DNA from: Arenibacter algicola
Lineage (GTDB): Bacteria > Bacteroidota > Bacteroidia > Flavobacteriales > Flavobacteriaceae
Length of the DNA: 64,000 bases
Reading direction: 5' to 3'
Assembly (NCBI RefSeq): GCF_000733925.1
Contig: NZ_JPOO01000003.1
Coordinates: forward strand, 2,914,001-2,978,000
Positions within the stretch are counted from its first letter, which is position 1, and each line of letters starts with the position of its first letter. The notes below the pieces were generated by a model. The model searched no databases, was not told where the DNA came from, and saw nothing but the letters and a program-made list of their open reading frames with translations. This document shows, piece by piece, positions 31,195 to 39,479 of this stretch. The translations under genes were made by a program, and so were the position numbers.

Positions 31195-33462
31195 TTAACG
31201 TATTACTGTAATAGTACCTTTCTTTAGAGTTTCCTTGGCATTTTTAATGGTATAATAAAACACCATATTTTGCTTTGGGAATTTCATGGAAGCTTCTGGC
31301 CAGTTATTCTTGTATTGGTTCTGGCTAAGTACTTCCTCTCCTTTGTCATTATAGATAATAACTGAAATATTGGGGTCTTTAGTATATGTATTGGGAATAA
31401 TCCATTGGTCGTTATACCCGTCCCCGTTGGCAGTTATTACATTTGGAATACCAAAGGTGTCTTGATAGGAGGCGGAAAATGATTTGGAAACCTCGCAATT
31501 GTTTATCGTAGCAATTACCATATAATTACCTTCCTGTGTAATGGAAACGGTGTCCGTATCACTCAGCAAAACATTGTTTTGGTCGTACCATTTATAAGTT
31601 GTGGCCCCGCTGGCTGATATAATTTTGCTACCTCCTTCGGGAAAGACCACTTCGTTATTGGCTGTGCTGAGGGCTATCAAGGAATCGTCTAAGGGAGAAA
31701 TAATAATCTCGTTGGATCGAAGATCACAACCGTTTTTCTGTACTATTAGTTGATAGGTTCCGGCTGCGTTAACAGATAGTGATTCGCTCAAGGTATTTAA
31801 GTTTACCCCATCTTTAAACCAATCAAAACTTTCTCCTGTTAATGTTGTGGTTGTTGAAATGTCTATAGTATCGCTGGAATTACAGATGACGGTACCAGTG
31901 GATGATATGGTCAAGGTTTCGTTGGTCAATAAACGTACCGGTAATACATTGGAAGTTGAATTAAAACTGTCCAAGCTGCCCTGAACCCTATATTCCCCGT
32001 TTTCATTGGTATTCGTTAAACTTATATTGCTTCCGTTGGCAGCTGTAATATTGGCTCCGTCCTTCGTCCATTGGTAAGAGAAATTGCTTTTAAGATCGGC
32101 GGTCACATCGGTTTTGGTACCATCTGATAGGACGGCGTTGATTCTACTGACCTCTATGGCTACACTTGTATTAATACAATCGGTATATTCTGTGGTATAG
32201 TTGGTAATCAATTCAAAGGAATCAGGATTTACCAATGTAGTAGTTTCCGTGTTCTTGGTGGCAGACGTACAGGCACCTCCGCTTAGAGTTACTTCCGCAT
32301 AATAATTGCCTACTGCATTTGCTGTATAGGAACTGTTTGTTGCCCCAGGAATTAAGGTGTCATCCTTATACCATTGGTAGGTTACGGAGGAGGCATCGGA
32401 GGATGCGGATAAATTTGCAGTTGCTCCTGGCAGTATGACCATGTTGGCCGGGTTGTCCCTAGACACTGTAAAAAGTCCGGCATTGGTAATGCTTACGGTA
32501 TTGGACGTTTCTGTACAAATGCCATCTCCCTGTATCTTTACAGAATAATCGCCAGGAAAATTGGCATCATTGGTATCTATGTTATAGGTATATGCTCCTA
32601 AGGTACTTGGTTGTACAATTGTTGATCCCTTATACCAGGTGTAGGCAAGGTCCGGATAGTTCATGTTTGCCTCAAGTGGCGCGTAACTTTGACCTGAACA
32701 CAATGCAGTTTCGGCCGGTGGGTTTAGGGCCAAGCCTACACTGGTTCCTATTTCAACCTCAATGGAAAGCGATTGGGTATTGGCCGATCCTGAACAGGTG
32801 GACCCGTAATCCAATTCAACAACATAATAACCACTTTCGGAAACTTCTATGGAAGTACCGCTTCCGCTACTGGTAAAGGGTGATGTATTCTTATACCAAT
32901 TATACCGATAAGTTTCTGGATTGGGTACATTGTATACTTCCAGGGTGGTTGTTCCCCCATTGCACAATTGTATTTTCTGCGCTGGCGGCGCTCCAGTGTC
33001 GCCCAATTCCCTGATAGCCAGTGTGGAATTGAAGTCTATATAATACATTTCAAAGGCATCCGATACGGGACTTGTTTTGGCAGGACTTGTACTTCTTACC
33101 CTAAATCTGTAGGCATCTCCCCTGGTATCTGTTGGCAATGCAAATGAAAATTCAAAGTCAAAGTCCGAATTCTTGTCCGCTACCCTGGCCAGTTCCGTAG
33201 GGCTGCCAAAGGACCCGGAGGCATCGGATAATTCCAAAACAAATTGATTATCACTGTTTACAGTGGGTAGCCAAGTGAAGTTTATAAAATATTCATTGAA
33301 AGTTGCAGATGCACAGGCAGCGGTCCAAACCGAATTGCCCGCTAGATTAGGGTTATCGGCTGGAGTAGGTTTGTTCAGGGTCTGGGCTGAAATTGAGCTT
33401 GCACCCAACAGCATCAATGTTAGAACGAAAGGTAGTAGGTTAATATTTTTGTTCGGCTTCAT
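31195..33462 (-). CDS. sprC: SprC-like surface protein with Ig-like domains and type B sorting domain
   Basis: 755 residues. Signal peptide (LLPFVLTLMLLGASSISAQ); residues about 45-150 a fibronectin-like segment (FINFTWLPTVNSDNQFVLEL); then several Ig-like/PKD-like repeats marked by YxWYK or YQWYKD and LCSG or CTET cysteines; and a C-terminal gliding-motility-associated domain (IPNVITANGDGYNDQWIIP, IYNDKGEEVL). It should be exported by T9SS and retained at the surface. It is the first gene of the spr block and matches the sprC position. The upstream region carries the shared spr element. Exact molecular role unknown. Confidence 0.78.
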   Translation of the reverse strand: MKPNKNINLLPFVLTLMLLGASSISAQTLNKPTPADNPNLAGNSVWTAACASATFNEYFINFTWLPTVNSDNQFVLELSDASGSFGSPTELARVADKNSDFDFEFSFALPTDTRGDAYRFRVRSTSPAKTSPVSDAFEMYYIDFNSTLAIRELGDTGAPPAQKIQLCNGGTTTLEVYNVPNPETYRYNWYKNTSPFTSSGSGTSIEVSESGYYVVELDYGSTCSGSANTQSLSIEVEIGTSVGLALNPPAETALCSGQSYAPLEANMNYPDLAYTWYKGSTIVQPSTLGAYTYNIDTNDANFPGDYSVKIQGDGICTETSNTVSITNAGLFTVSRDNPANMVILPGATANLSASSDASSVTYQWYKDDTLIPGATNSSYTANAVGNYYAEVTLSGGACTSATKNTETTTLVNPDSFELITNYTTEYTDCINTSVAIEVSRINAVLSDGTKTDVTADLKSNFSYQWTKDGANITAANGSNISLTNTNENGEYRVQGSLDSFNSTSNVLPVRLLTNETLTISSTGTVICNSSDTIDISTTTTLTGESFDWFKDGVNLNTLSESLSVNAAGTYQLIVQKNGCDLRSNEIIISPLDDSLIALSTANNEVVFPEGGSKIISASGATTYKWYDQNNVLLSDTDTVSITQEGNYMVIATINNCEVSKSFSASYQDTFGIPNVITANGDGYNDQWIIPNTYTKDPNISVIIYNDKGEEVLSQNQYKNNWPEASMKFPKQNMVFYYTIKNAKETLKKGTITVIR

Positions 33463-33563
33463 GAGATGTTGTAGTTAGGGGTTACTACCAGCTTTTATTG
33501 TTGATAATTATCAGATAACTTTTTGAATAAATTGGGAACACATTGAATTACAAAGTATTCAAC

Positions 33564-33648
33564 AACAAATATGTTATATAATTATAATACTGGAAATTTA
33601 AAGTTGTAAGGGTATTTAAATCTGTTGTGAAACCCACTTAATTGTATG
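33564..33648 (-). promoter_or_regulatory. Shared spr upstream element, sprC copy
   Basis: AACAAATAT (33564-33572), 18 bp, then TGGAAATTTAAAGTTGTA... TGTTGTGAAA... ATTGTATG (33591-33648). Partner of 28637-28720. The sprC ATG is about 100 bp downstream of its AACAAATAT end. It also lies 40 bp from the divergent glnS promoter. Confidence 0.6.
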
Positions 33649-33687
33649 CTATGCGTATTTTATCGTCGGCTTTACCTGCATTTTCCC

Positions 33688-33695
33688 TACATTTG
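33688..33695 (+). promoter_or_regulatory. -7 promoter element of glnS
   Basis: TACATTTG fits TAnnTTTG; the ATG at 33714 follows after 18 bp, and a rare clear AAGGAG lies between them. No TTG at the ideal -33 distance. Confidence 0.6.
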
Positions 33696-33713
33696 CGCAT
33701 CAAAAAGGAGAAT

Positions 33714-35399
33714 ATGAGTGAAGCATTAAAATCGCTAAATTTTATTGAACATATTGTTGAGGAAGATTTAGGGAACGGCTTTCCAAAAGAGAAGCTAAGA
33801 TTTAGATTTCCACCTGAGCCAAATGGTTATTTACACATTGGTCATGCGAGCTCAATTTGCCTTAATTTCGGTTTGGGACTAAGGTACGGGGCTCCTGTAA
33901 ATTTACGTTTTGATGATACCAATCCGGCCAAGGAGGAACAGGAATATGTAGATGCCATTAAGGAGGATGTTAAGTGGCTTGGTTATGAATGGGATACGGA
34001 ATGTTTTGCTTCGGATTACTTTCAACAGCTTTATGACTGGGCTATAGAGTTAATAAAAACTGGTAAGGCCTATGTAGACAGCCAAACTTCAGAGGAAATT
34101 GCCGTGCAAAAGGGAACTCCCACAGAGCCTGGAACACCAAGTCCATTCAGGAACCGGTCCGTAGAGGAGAATCTACAGTTGTTTCAAGGGATGAAGGAGG
34201 GTAAGTTTAAGGAAGGAGAGCATGTTCTAAGGGCAAAAGTGGATATGTCTTCCTCCAATATGTTGATGCGCGATCCTATAATGTACCGTATTTTGTATAG
34301 GGCACACCATAGAACAAATACCGATTGGTGTATTTATCCTATGTACGATTGGACACATGGGGAGAGCGACTATATTGAGCAGGTTTCCCATTCCTTGTGC
34401 ACGCTAGAATTTGCTATGCACCGGGAGCTTTATGATTGGTTTTTGGACCAAGTGGTAGATAAAAATTTGGTACGGCCCAAACAAAGGGAGTTCGCCAGAA
34501 GAAATTTTAGCCATACTGTAGTAAGTAAGCGCAAGTTGCTTCAATTGGTGGAGCAGGGTTTTGTGAAGGGTTGGGACGATCCCAGAATGCCTACTATATC
34601 GGGGTTGAGAAGAAGGGGCTATACTCCAGAATCCATCAGGAATTTTGCAGATACTATCGGTATAGCTAAAAGGGACAATGTTGTGGATGTTTCCTTGCTG
34701 GAATTTCATGTTCGCGAACATTTGAATAAAATTGCTCCTAGGGTTATGGGTGTTTTAAATCCGTTAAAGGTTGTATTGACCAATTACCCCGAGGGGGAGG
34801 AAGAATGGTTGGAAGCGGAAAATAACCCGGAGGATGACTCGGCAGGCTTTAGACAGCTTCCATTTTCTAGGGAACTATATATTGAGAAGGAAGATTTTAT
34901 GGAGGAGGCCAATAGAAAATTCTTTAGGTTAAAGCTCGGAGGCGAGGTTCGATTAAAGAATGGTTATATTATAAAGGCCGAATCCTGTACGAAAGATACC
35001 GATGGGAATATTATTGAGGTGCAATGTACTTATGATCCTAAGAGTAAAAGTGGAAGTGGTACGGAGGAGAGCTTAAGAAAAGTTAAGGGAACCTTGCATT
35101 GGGTTTCTGCAAAGCATGCCCTTAGCGCTGAAGTGAGATTGTATGATCGTCTTTTTACTGATGAAACTCCGGATGCACACAAGGACAAGAATTTCTTGGA
35201 TTATATTAATCCTGATTCCTTGCAGATTATCACGGCTTTTGTAGAACCGAGTTTGGCCAATGCAGCAATTGGGGATCGCTTTCAATTTCAACGCATGGGT
35301 TATTTTAATATTGATCCGGACAGCAAACCTGAAAAGTTGGTTTTTAATAGAACTGTAGGTCTAAGGGATACCTGGGCCAAAATTCAGGAAAGAAACTAA
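33714..35399 (+). CDS. glnS: Glutaminyl-tRNA synthetase
   Basis: 561 residues from the ATG at 33714, chosen because AAGGAG precedes it and the protein then starts MSEALKSLNFIEHIVEEDL. A longer frame from 33642 would read through the promoter. Class I synthetase charging tRNA-Gln. HIGH-type motif PPEPNGYLHIGHASS near residue 40 and KMSKS-type motif VVSKRKL near 268. The PEPNGYLHIGH form and the C-terminal anticodon-binding beta-barrels (YTKDTDGNI...) separate it from glutamate enzymes. Divergent from sprC; a strong terminator follows. Together with gltX at 37858 it supplies direct Gln charging rather than the amidotransferase route. Confidence 0.96.
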   Translation: MSEALKSLNFIEHIVEEDLGNGFPKEKLRFRFPPEPNGYLHIGHASSICLNFGLGLRYGAPVNLRFDDTNPAKEEQEYVDAIKEDVKWLGYEWDTECFASDYFQQLYDWAIELIKTGKAYVDSQTSEEIAVQKGTPTEPGTPSPFRNRSVEENLQLFQGMKEGKFKEGEHVLRAKVDMSSSNMLMRDPIMYRILYRAHHRTNTDWCIYPMYDWTHGESDYIEQVSHSLCTLEFAMHRELYDWFLDQVVDKNLVRPKQREFARRNFSHTVVSKRKLLQLVEQGFVKGWDDPRMPTISGLRRRGYTPESIRNFADTIGIAKRDNVVDVSLLEFHVREHLNKIAPRVMGVLNPLKVVLTNYPEGEEEWLEAENNPEDDSAGFRQLPFSRELYIEKEDFMEEANRKFFRLKLGGEVRLKNGYIIKAESCTKDTDGNIIEVQCTYDPKSKSGSGTEESLRKVKGTLHWVSAKHALSAEVRLYDRLFTDETPDAHKDKNFLDYINPDSLQIITAFVEPSLANAAIGDRFQFQRMGYFNIDPDSKPEKLVFNRTVGLRDTWAKIQERN

Positions 35400-35774
35400 C
35401 ATAAGTTAAGTTTATACCTTTTGATATAACAATTGGTATTTTCTATAAAAAATGAAGGCCACAGCTCGCGAATGCTGTGGTTTTTTTTTGGGCCAAGGTA
35501 ATTCCATAACAGTTGGTATTTTGGTCTGTTGTAAGGCCTTTAATTGGATTTTGGTTGAAATATTATCGATTTAGGGAGTTTGAATCAAAAGTTTGATGGA
35601 TAGCGTCAATCAGTGATCCTCCTTTCCTTTAATTTTGAGTTTTACGCCTTATAAGAATATTTCAGAACACGGAATTTCAATTATGTAGGTTTTCCTCAAT
35701 TTGAAAAATAGAAGTATAGGAAATTCATATGGGGCTCCCAAATTTATTATTAATAACAATATAAAAATAAAATT
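35400..35774. other. Intergenic region with glnS terminator
   Basis: 375 bp. It contains the terminator at 35459-35489; the remaining 285 bp are AT-rich and presumably hold the promoter of the YtxH operon. No coding frame or RNA gene recognised. Confidence 0.5.
35459..35489 (+). terminator. Intrinsic terminator of glnS
   Basis: Perfect 7-bp stem CCACAGC / GCTGTGG with an 8-nt loop and nine T, 59 bp after the stop codon. Confidence 0.9.
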
Positions 35775-36104
35775 ATGACAAACGATAGTGGGAATACTTT
35801 ATTAGCTTTATTAACAGGTGCAGCCATAGGTGCAGGAATAGGAATTTTGTATGCACCTGATAAAGGGACCAAAACTAGAAAAAGGATTAAGAAAAAGGCC
35901 ATGGAGACAACAGATGACCTAACTAGTAGAATATCCCATGCAAAAGAAGAGCTTACCAAAACGGCAGAGGCCAAGAAAATAGATTTTGAGCAGAAGTTGG
36001 AAGAGACTATTTCCAATATGAGCTACAAGGCAGACGACATTATAATAGCACTGGAAAAGAAGTTGGCCGATCTTAAGAATAAGAATGCACAACTGCAAAA
36101 ATAA
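35775..36104 (+). CDS. YtxH domain-containing small protein
   Basis: 109 residues. The N-terminal LLALLTGAAIGAGIGILYAPDKGTKTRKRI is the YtxH signature: a Gly/Ala-rich membrane helix, then APxxGxxxRxxI. The rest is an amphipathic, probably coiled-coil helix rich in Lys and Glu. YtxH proteins are linked to general stress in other bacteria; the molecular role is unknown. First gene of a three-gene run with gaps of 11 and 6 bp. Confidence 0.85.
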   Translation: MTNDSGNTLLALLTGAAIGAGIGILYAPDKGTKTRKRIKKKAMETTDDLTSRISHAKEELTKTAEAKKIDFEQKLEETISNMSYKADDIIIALEKKLADLKNKNAQLQK

Positions 36105-36115
36105 GAGACGACTAT

Positions 36116-36460
36116 ATGGCCTTAGAGGAAATTAAGGAAAATCTTTCTGAAGTTGATGGGGATATCCGATCCTATTTGGAAAATACCGGGGAGTATTACA
36201 AACTTCAGGGGTTTAAAATTGGAATGCGGAGTATGACCTCTTTTGCCAAGATGTTGATGTTGGGAAGTATTGCCTTACTTGCCTTGTTTATGTTGTCTTG
36301 TGCGGCTGCATTCGGCATTGGAGTTTGGTTGGAAAATACTTTTTTAGGGTTTTTGTTCGTGGGTCTGTTTTATGGTTTAATTGGAATCATATTTTATTTA
36401 TACAGAGATATGTTGGACAAGCCTATGCTAAAGAAATTTTCTGAATATTATTTTGATTGA
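36116..36460 (+). CDS. Holin-like (Phage_holin_3_6/YqjE-type) membrane protein
   Basis: 114 residues with two long hydrophobic helices (MLMLGSIALLALFMLSCAAAF at about 43-65 and LGFLFVGLFYGLIGIIFYLY at about 74-95) flanked by polar ends. This is the pattern of the phage-holin/YqjE family found in many non-phage envelope operons. No other phage genes are nearby, so lysis is an unlikely role. It lies 11 bp after the YtxH gene and 6 bp before the 71-residue gene. Confidence 0.75.
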   Translation: MALEEIKENLSEVDGDIRSYLENTGEYYKLQGFKIGMRSMTSFAKMLMLGSIALLALFMLSCAAAFGIGVWLENTFLGFLFVGLFYGLIGIIFYLYRDMLDKPMLKKFSEYYFD

Positions 36461-36466
36461 TGAGTT

Positions 36467-36682
36467 ATGGCAAAACAGGTTTTCACTTCTTTTGATGAAA
36501 TAGATCAAAGGTTGACTATTTTAAAATTACAGAGAGAAATTGACAAAGAGCAGTTACGACTGCACCTCAATAGGACAAAGGCTAATTTTTATCCTACAAA
36601 TTTGTTGGGGGGCGTTAGTGGAATAGCCCAGAAATTGATTATTTCCTTTGTTGCAAAGAAAATATTGAAAAGATTTAGCTAG
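36467..36682 (+). CDS. Small conserved flavobacterial protein (DUF6327-like)
   Basis: 71 residues. An amphipathic helix (FDEIDQRLTILKLQREIDKEQLRLHLNRTK) is followed by a basic, moderately hydrophobic tail (GIAQKLIISFVAKKILKRFS) that may touch the membrane. The assignment to DUF6327 is from memory and tentative. Context suggests it forms an envelope or stress module with the YtxH and holin-like proteins. A bidirectional terminator follows. Confidence 0.65.
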   Translation: MAKQVFTSFDEIDQRLTILKLQREIDKEQLRLHLNRTKANFYPTNLLGGVSGIAQKLIISFVAKKILKRFS

Positions 36683-36701
36683 TTCCCTTTTTTAGGCTAA
36701 T

Positions 36702-36747
36702 AAAAAACCTTTTACGACTTGTTTTCTACAAATTGTAAAAGGTTTTT
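36702..36747. terminator. Bidirectional terminator
   Basis: AAAAAACCTTTTAC (36702-36715) pairs with GTAAAAGGTTTTT (36735-36747). A- and T-rich stem ends serve both directions. It sits between the convergent 71-residue gene and the SPFH gene. Confidence 0.85.
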
Positions 36748-36767
36748 GATTTAAAAGGTCAATTGGA

Positions 36768-37697
36768 CTACTTGGGGTCTTTCTTTTTGTTTTGCGTTTT
36801 CATAGATTCCCCTATCATATTACTGGCTGTAAAGGAGGCTACCATATTGTTTAACATATCACTCCCGGCTTGTGGCGAATTGGGCAACAGAATTAAATTT
36901 GTGTTTGTAGCTTCCCCAATAGATTGTAGTGTATCATAATGTTGTGTAACCACAATTAGTGCAGAGGCTTCTTGGGAGTTTATGCCCACTTTGTTCAATA
37001 CTTCTACAGATTCCTCCAATCCACGTGCAATTTCCCTACGTTGATCTGCAATACCTTGTCCTTGCAATCTTTTGCTTTCAGCTTCGGCCTTTGCCTTTTC
37101 AACTATTAGAATACGCGCTGCATCACCTTCAAACTGGGCCGCAATTTTTTCCCTTTCAGAGGCATTAATGCGGTTCATGGCTTCTTTTACCTGAGCATCA
37201 GGGTCAATATCCGTTACCAAGGTCTTTATAATATCATAACCATAATCCAACATGGCATCTTGAAGCTCTGTTTTTACAGCAATGGCGATATCGTCCTTTT
37301 TTACGAAAACGTCATCCAGCTTCATTTTGGGAACTTCCGCACGGACAACATCGAAAACGTAGGAGGTTATTTGATCATGTGGATATTCCAATTGATAAAA
37401 GGCTTCATATACTTTGTTCTTAAGAACAACATATTGGACGGATATTTTAAGTTTTACAAATACATCGTCCAAAGTTTTGGTCTCAACAATCACATCCAAT
37501 TGTTGAATTTTAAGCCCAACGCGGGCTACAATGCGGTCTACCAGCGGAATTTTCATGCCTAAACCGGAAGTTCTCACGCTATTGAATTTACCAAAGCGCT
37601 CGATGATAACAGCTGTTTGTTGTTTTACCGTAAAGAAGGAAGAAAATAGAATAACAAAACCGATAAGTAATAACGGTATCAGTAAAAATGAACCCAT
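36768..37697 (-). CDS. SPFH/band 7 (stomatin-like) membrane protein
   Basis: 309 residues. One N-terminal membrane helix (FLLIPLLLIGFVILFSSFF) is followed by a band 7 domain (about 25-210: VIIERFGKFNSVRTSGLGMKIP, IQQLDVIVETKTLDDVFV, YGYDIIKTLVTDIDPD). Then comes an Ala/Glu-rich coiled coil with EREKIAAQFEGDAARILIVEKAKAEAESKRLQGQG (read in pieces at about 190-230) and a polar tail. It resembles the stomatin/HIR-type branch of SPFH proteins, which organise membrane microdomains. No NfeD partner is adjacent. The basic KKKDPK end is a plain tail. Confidence 0.85.
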   Translation of the reverse strand: MGSFLLIPLLLIGFVILFSSFFTVKQQTAVIIERFGKFNSVRTSGLGMKIPLVDRIVARVGLKIQQLDVIVETKTLDDVFVKLKISVQYVVLKNKVYEAFYQLEYPHDQITSYVFDVVRAEVPKMKLDDVFVKKDDIAIAVKTELQDAMLDYGYDIIKTLVTDIDPDAQVKEAMNRINASEREKIAAQFEGDAARILIVEKAKAEAESKRLQGQGIADQRREIARGLEESVEVLNKVGINSQEASALIVVTQHYDTLQSIGEATNTNLILLPNSPQAGSDMLNNMVASFTASNMIGESMKTQNKKKDPK

Positions 37698-37857
37698 GAT
37701 TTAGTGTTTAAAATTAGCTAATGAATTTACAAAAGACTTTGTTGATATGTTGCAATTTTGGCAAATATGTTACAAAGCTTTTGTAATACTATTAAAATAG
37801 TACTCATCTAAATGACTAATGCATATTCATATTGGGCAGATTACTATATCGTTTATT

Positions 37858-39369
37858 TTAAAGCACTGTGATGGCCGTTTTAATTCTATTGATACTATCT
37901 GTTTTGCCTATAAGTGCCATTATATCAAAAATATGAGGTCCTTTCATCTCACCAACTATGACCAATCTTAGAGGGGGCATTACTTTTCCGAAAGATAGCT
38001 CATTTTCTGAGATCCATTGTTTTACTTGAGATTCAAGATTTTCCGATCCAAAGTCTTCTGTTCCTTCTAATAGGGATATCAATTGGGTCATAATGGCAGC
38101 AGTGTCTTCTTTCCACTGTTTTTTAACGGCCTTTTCATCATATTCACTTGGAGCCAAAAAGAAGTAACTTCCCAATTCCCAAAAATCCTTGACAAAAGTA
38201 GCACGTTCCTTGATCAAGGAAACCACTTGCTTTATGTAATCGCCATTATTCTTGTCCTTTGGCAAATCCAATTCCTTGTTTTTAAGGCTTAGCATAAATG
38301 CATTGGCTAGATCGGTATTGTCATAGGTTTGCATATAATGCTGATTGTACCATTTGGTTTTGTCTGGGTCAAAACGTGCTCCAGATTTGTTTACCCTTTC
38401 CAAACTGAAAGCGGAAATAAGTTCCTCTAGGGTAAAAATCTCCTGTTCGGTGCCAGGATTCCAGCCCAATAAGGCCAAAAAGTTGGTAACAGCTTCCGGA
38501 AAGTACCCTTCCTCTCTATAGCCAATGGAATCGTTCCATGAAAGGGGAAATACGGGGAAACCCATTTTCTCCCCATCCCTTTTGCTAAGTTTACCTTTGC
38601 CCACAGGTTTCATTATTAGGGGTAGATGGGCAAATTTTGGTGCTTCCCATCCGAAGGCATCATATAGTTGTTTATGGAGGGCCAAAGAGGGTAACCATTC
38701 CTCTCCGCGGATAACATGGGTAATTTCCATTAAATGATCGTCAACAATATTGGCCAAATGATATGTGGGCATGCCATCGCTCTTAAACAGTACCTTATCG
38801 TCCAAGGTATTGGTGTCTATTTTAATATCGCCCCTTATAATATCGTTTAGATGTAGTTCGGTATCCTGAGGTGTTTTAAAACGTATTACAAATTCTTCTC
38901 CAGCTTTGAGTTTAGCATTTGTTTCTTCTGTGCTTAGGGACAAGGAGTTGGAAAGTTTTAACCTGTTGTGATAGTTGTATATGAAGGTTTTACCTTTTTC
39001 TTTATGGTCTTTTCTGTGAAAATCCAAATTTTCACTGGTATCGAAGGCGTAATAGGCGTGGCCTTTATCAATAAGTATATCCGCGTATTTTTTATATAGT
39101 TCTTTCCTATCACTTTGTCTGTAGGGACCATAGCCGCCATCTTTTCCTGGGCCTTCGTCGTAGGGTATATTACACCAATTTAGGGAGTTTATTATGTATT
39201 GTTCGGCCCCCTGAACATATCTAGTTTGGTCTGTGTCTTCTATTCTTAGAATAAAGTCGCCCTTATGCTTTTTGGCGAAAAGATAATTGAATAAAGCGGT
39301 TCTTACACCGCCTATATGTAGAGGTCCTGTTGGACTGGGAGCAAAGCGAACTCTTACTTTCTTGGTCAT
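37858..39369 (-). CDS. gltX: Glutamyl-tRNA synthetase
   Basis: 503 residues, typical. Class I synthetase charging tRNA-Glu. HIGH motif in FAPSPTGPLHIGGVRTALF (residues 9-27), KMSKS motif as KLSKR at 260-264, and the GluRS signature RIEDTDQTR at 42-50. The C-terminal helical anticodon-binding domain ends at IKTAITVL. The minus-strand TATCTTTG at 39387-39394 is a good -7 element 17 bp before the ATG. Divergent from the DUF4175 gene. Confidence 0.96.
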   Translation of the reverse strand: MTKKVRVRFAPSPTGPLHIGGVRTALFNYLFAKKHKGDFILRIEDTDQTRYVQGAEQYIINSLNWCNIPYDEGPGKDGGYGPYRQSDRKELYKKYADILIDKGHAYYAFDTSENLDFHRKDHKEKGKTFIYNYHNRLKLSNSLSLSTEETNAKLKAGEEFVIRFKTPQDTELHLNDIIRGDIKIDTNTLDDKVLFKSDGMPTYHLANIVDDHLMEITHVIRGEEWLPSLALHKQLYDAFGWEAPKFAHLPLIMKPVGKGKLSKRDGEKMGFPVFPLSWNDSIGYREEGYFPEAVTNFLALLGWNPGTEQEIFTLEELISAFSLERVNKSGARFDPDKTKWYNQHYMQTYDNTDLANAFMLSLKNKELDLPKDKNNGDYIKQVVSLIKERATFVKDFWELGSYFFLAPSEYDEKAVKKQWKEDTAAIMTQLISLLEGTEDFGSENLESQVKQWISENELSFGKVMPPLRLVIVGEMKGPHIFDIMALIGKTDSINRIKTAITVL

Positions 39370-39386
39370 GAAGTATTATTTTTGCG

Positions 39387-39394
39387 CAAAGATA
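39387..39394 (-). promoter_or_regulatory. -7 promoter element of gltX
   Basis: Minus-strand TATCTTTG fits TAnnTTTG and is followed by GCGC, then the ATG after 17 bp. -33 not evident. Confidence 0.55.
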
Positions 39395-39479
39395 CATAAA
39401 GCGTTCTATTTTGGGATTCGGTTTTGGGGCCTTTGGGACTAGGTTGCTTTTTTGTACCTTGGTTATAAAATGATCTATT

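Noticed and set aside
33642..33713. 24-residue N-terminal extension of GlnS
   Set aside because: The stretch contains the -7 element and the AAGGAG; the protein fits the family from the ATG at 33714.
36116..36460. Prophage remnant based on the holin-like gene
   Set aside because: No endolysin, tail, capsid or integrase genes nearby; the holin-like family is common outside phages.
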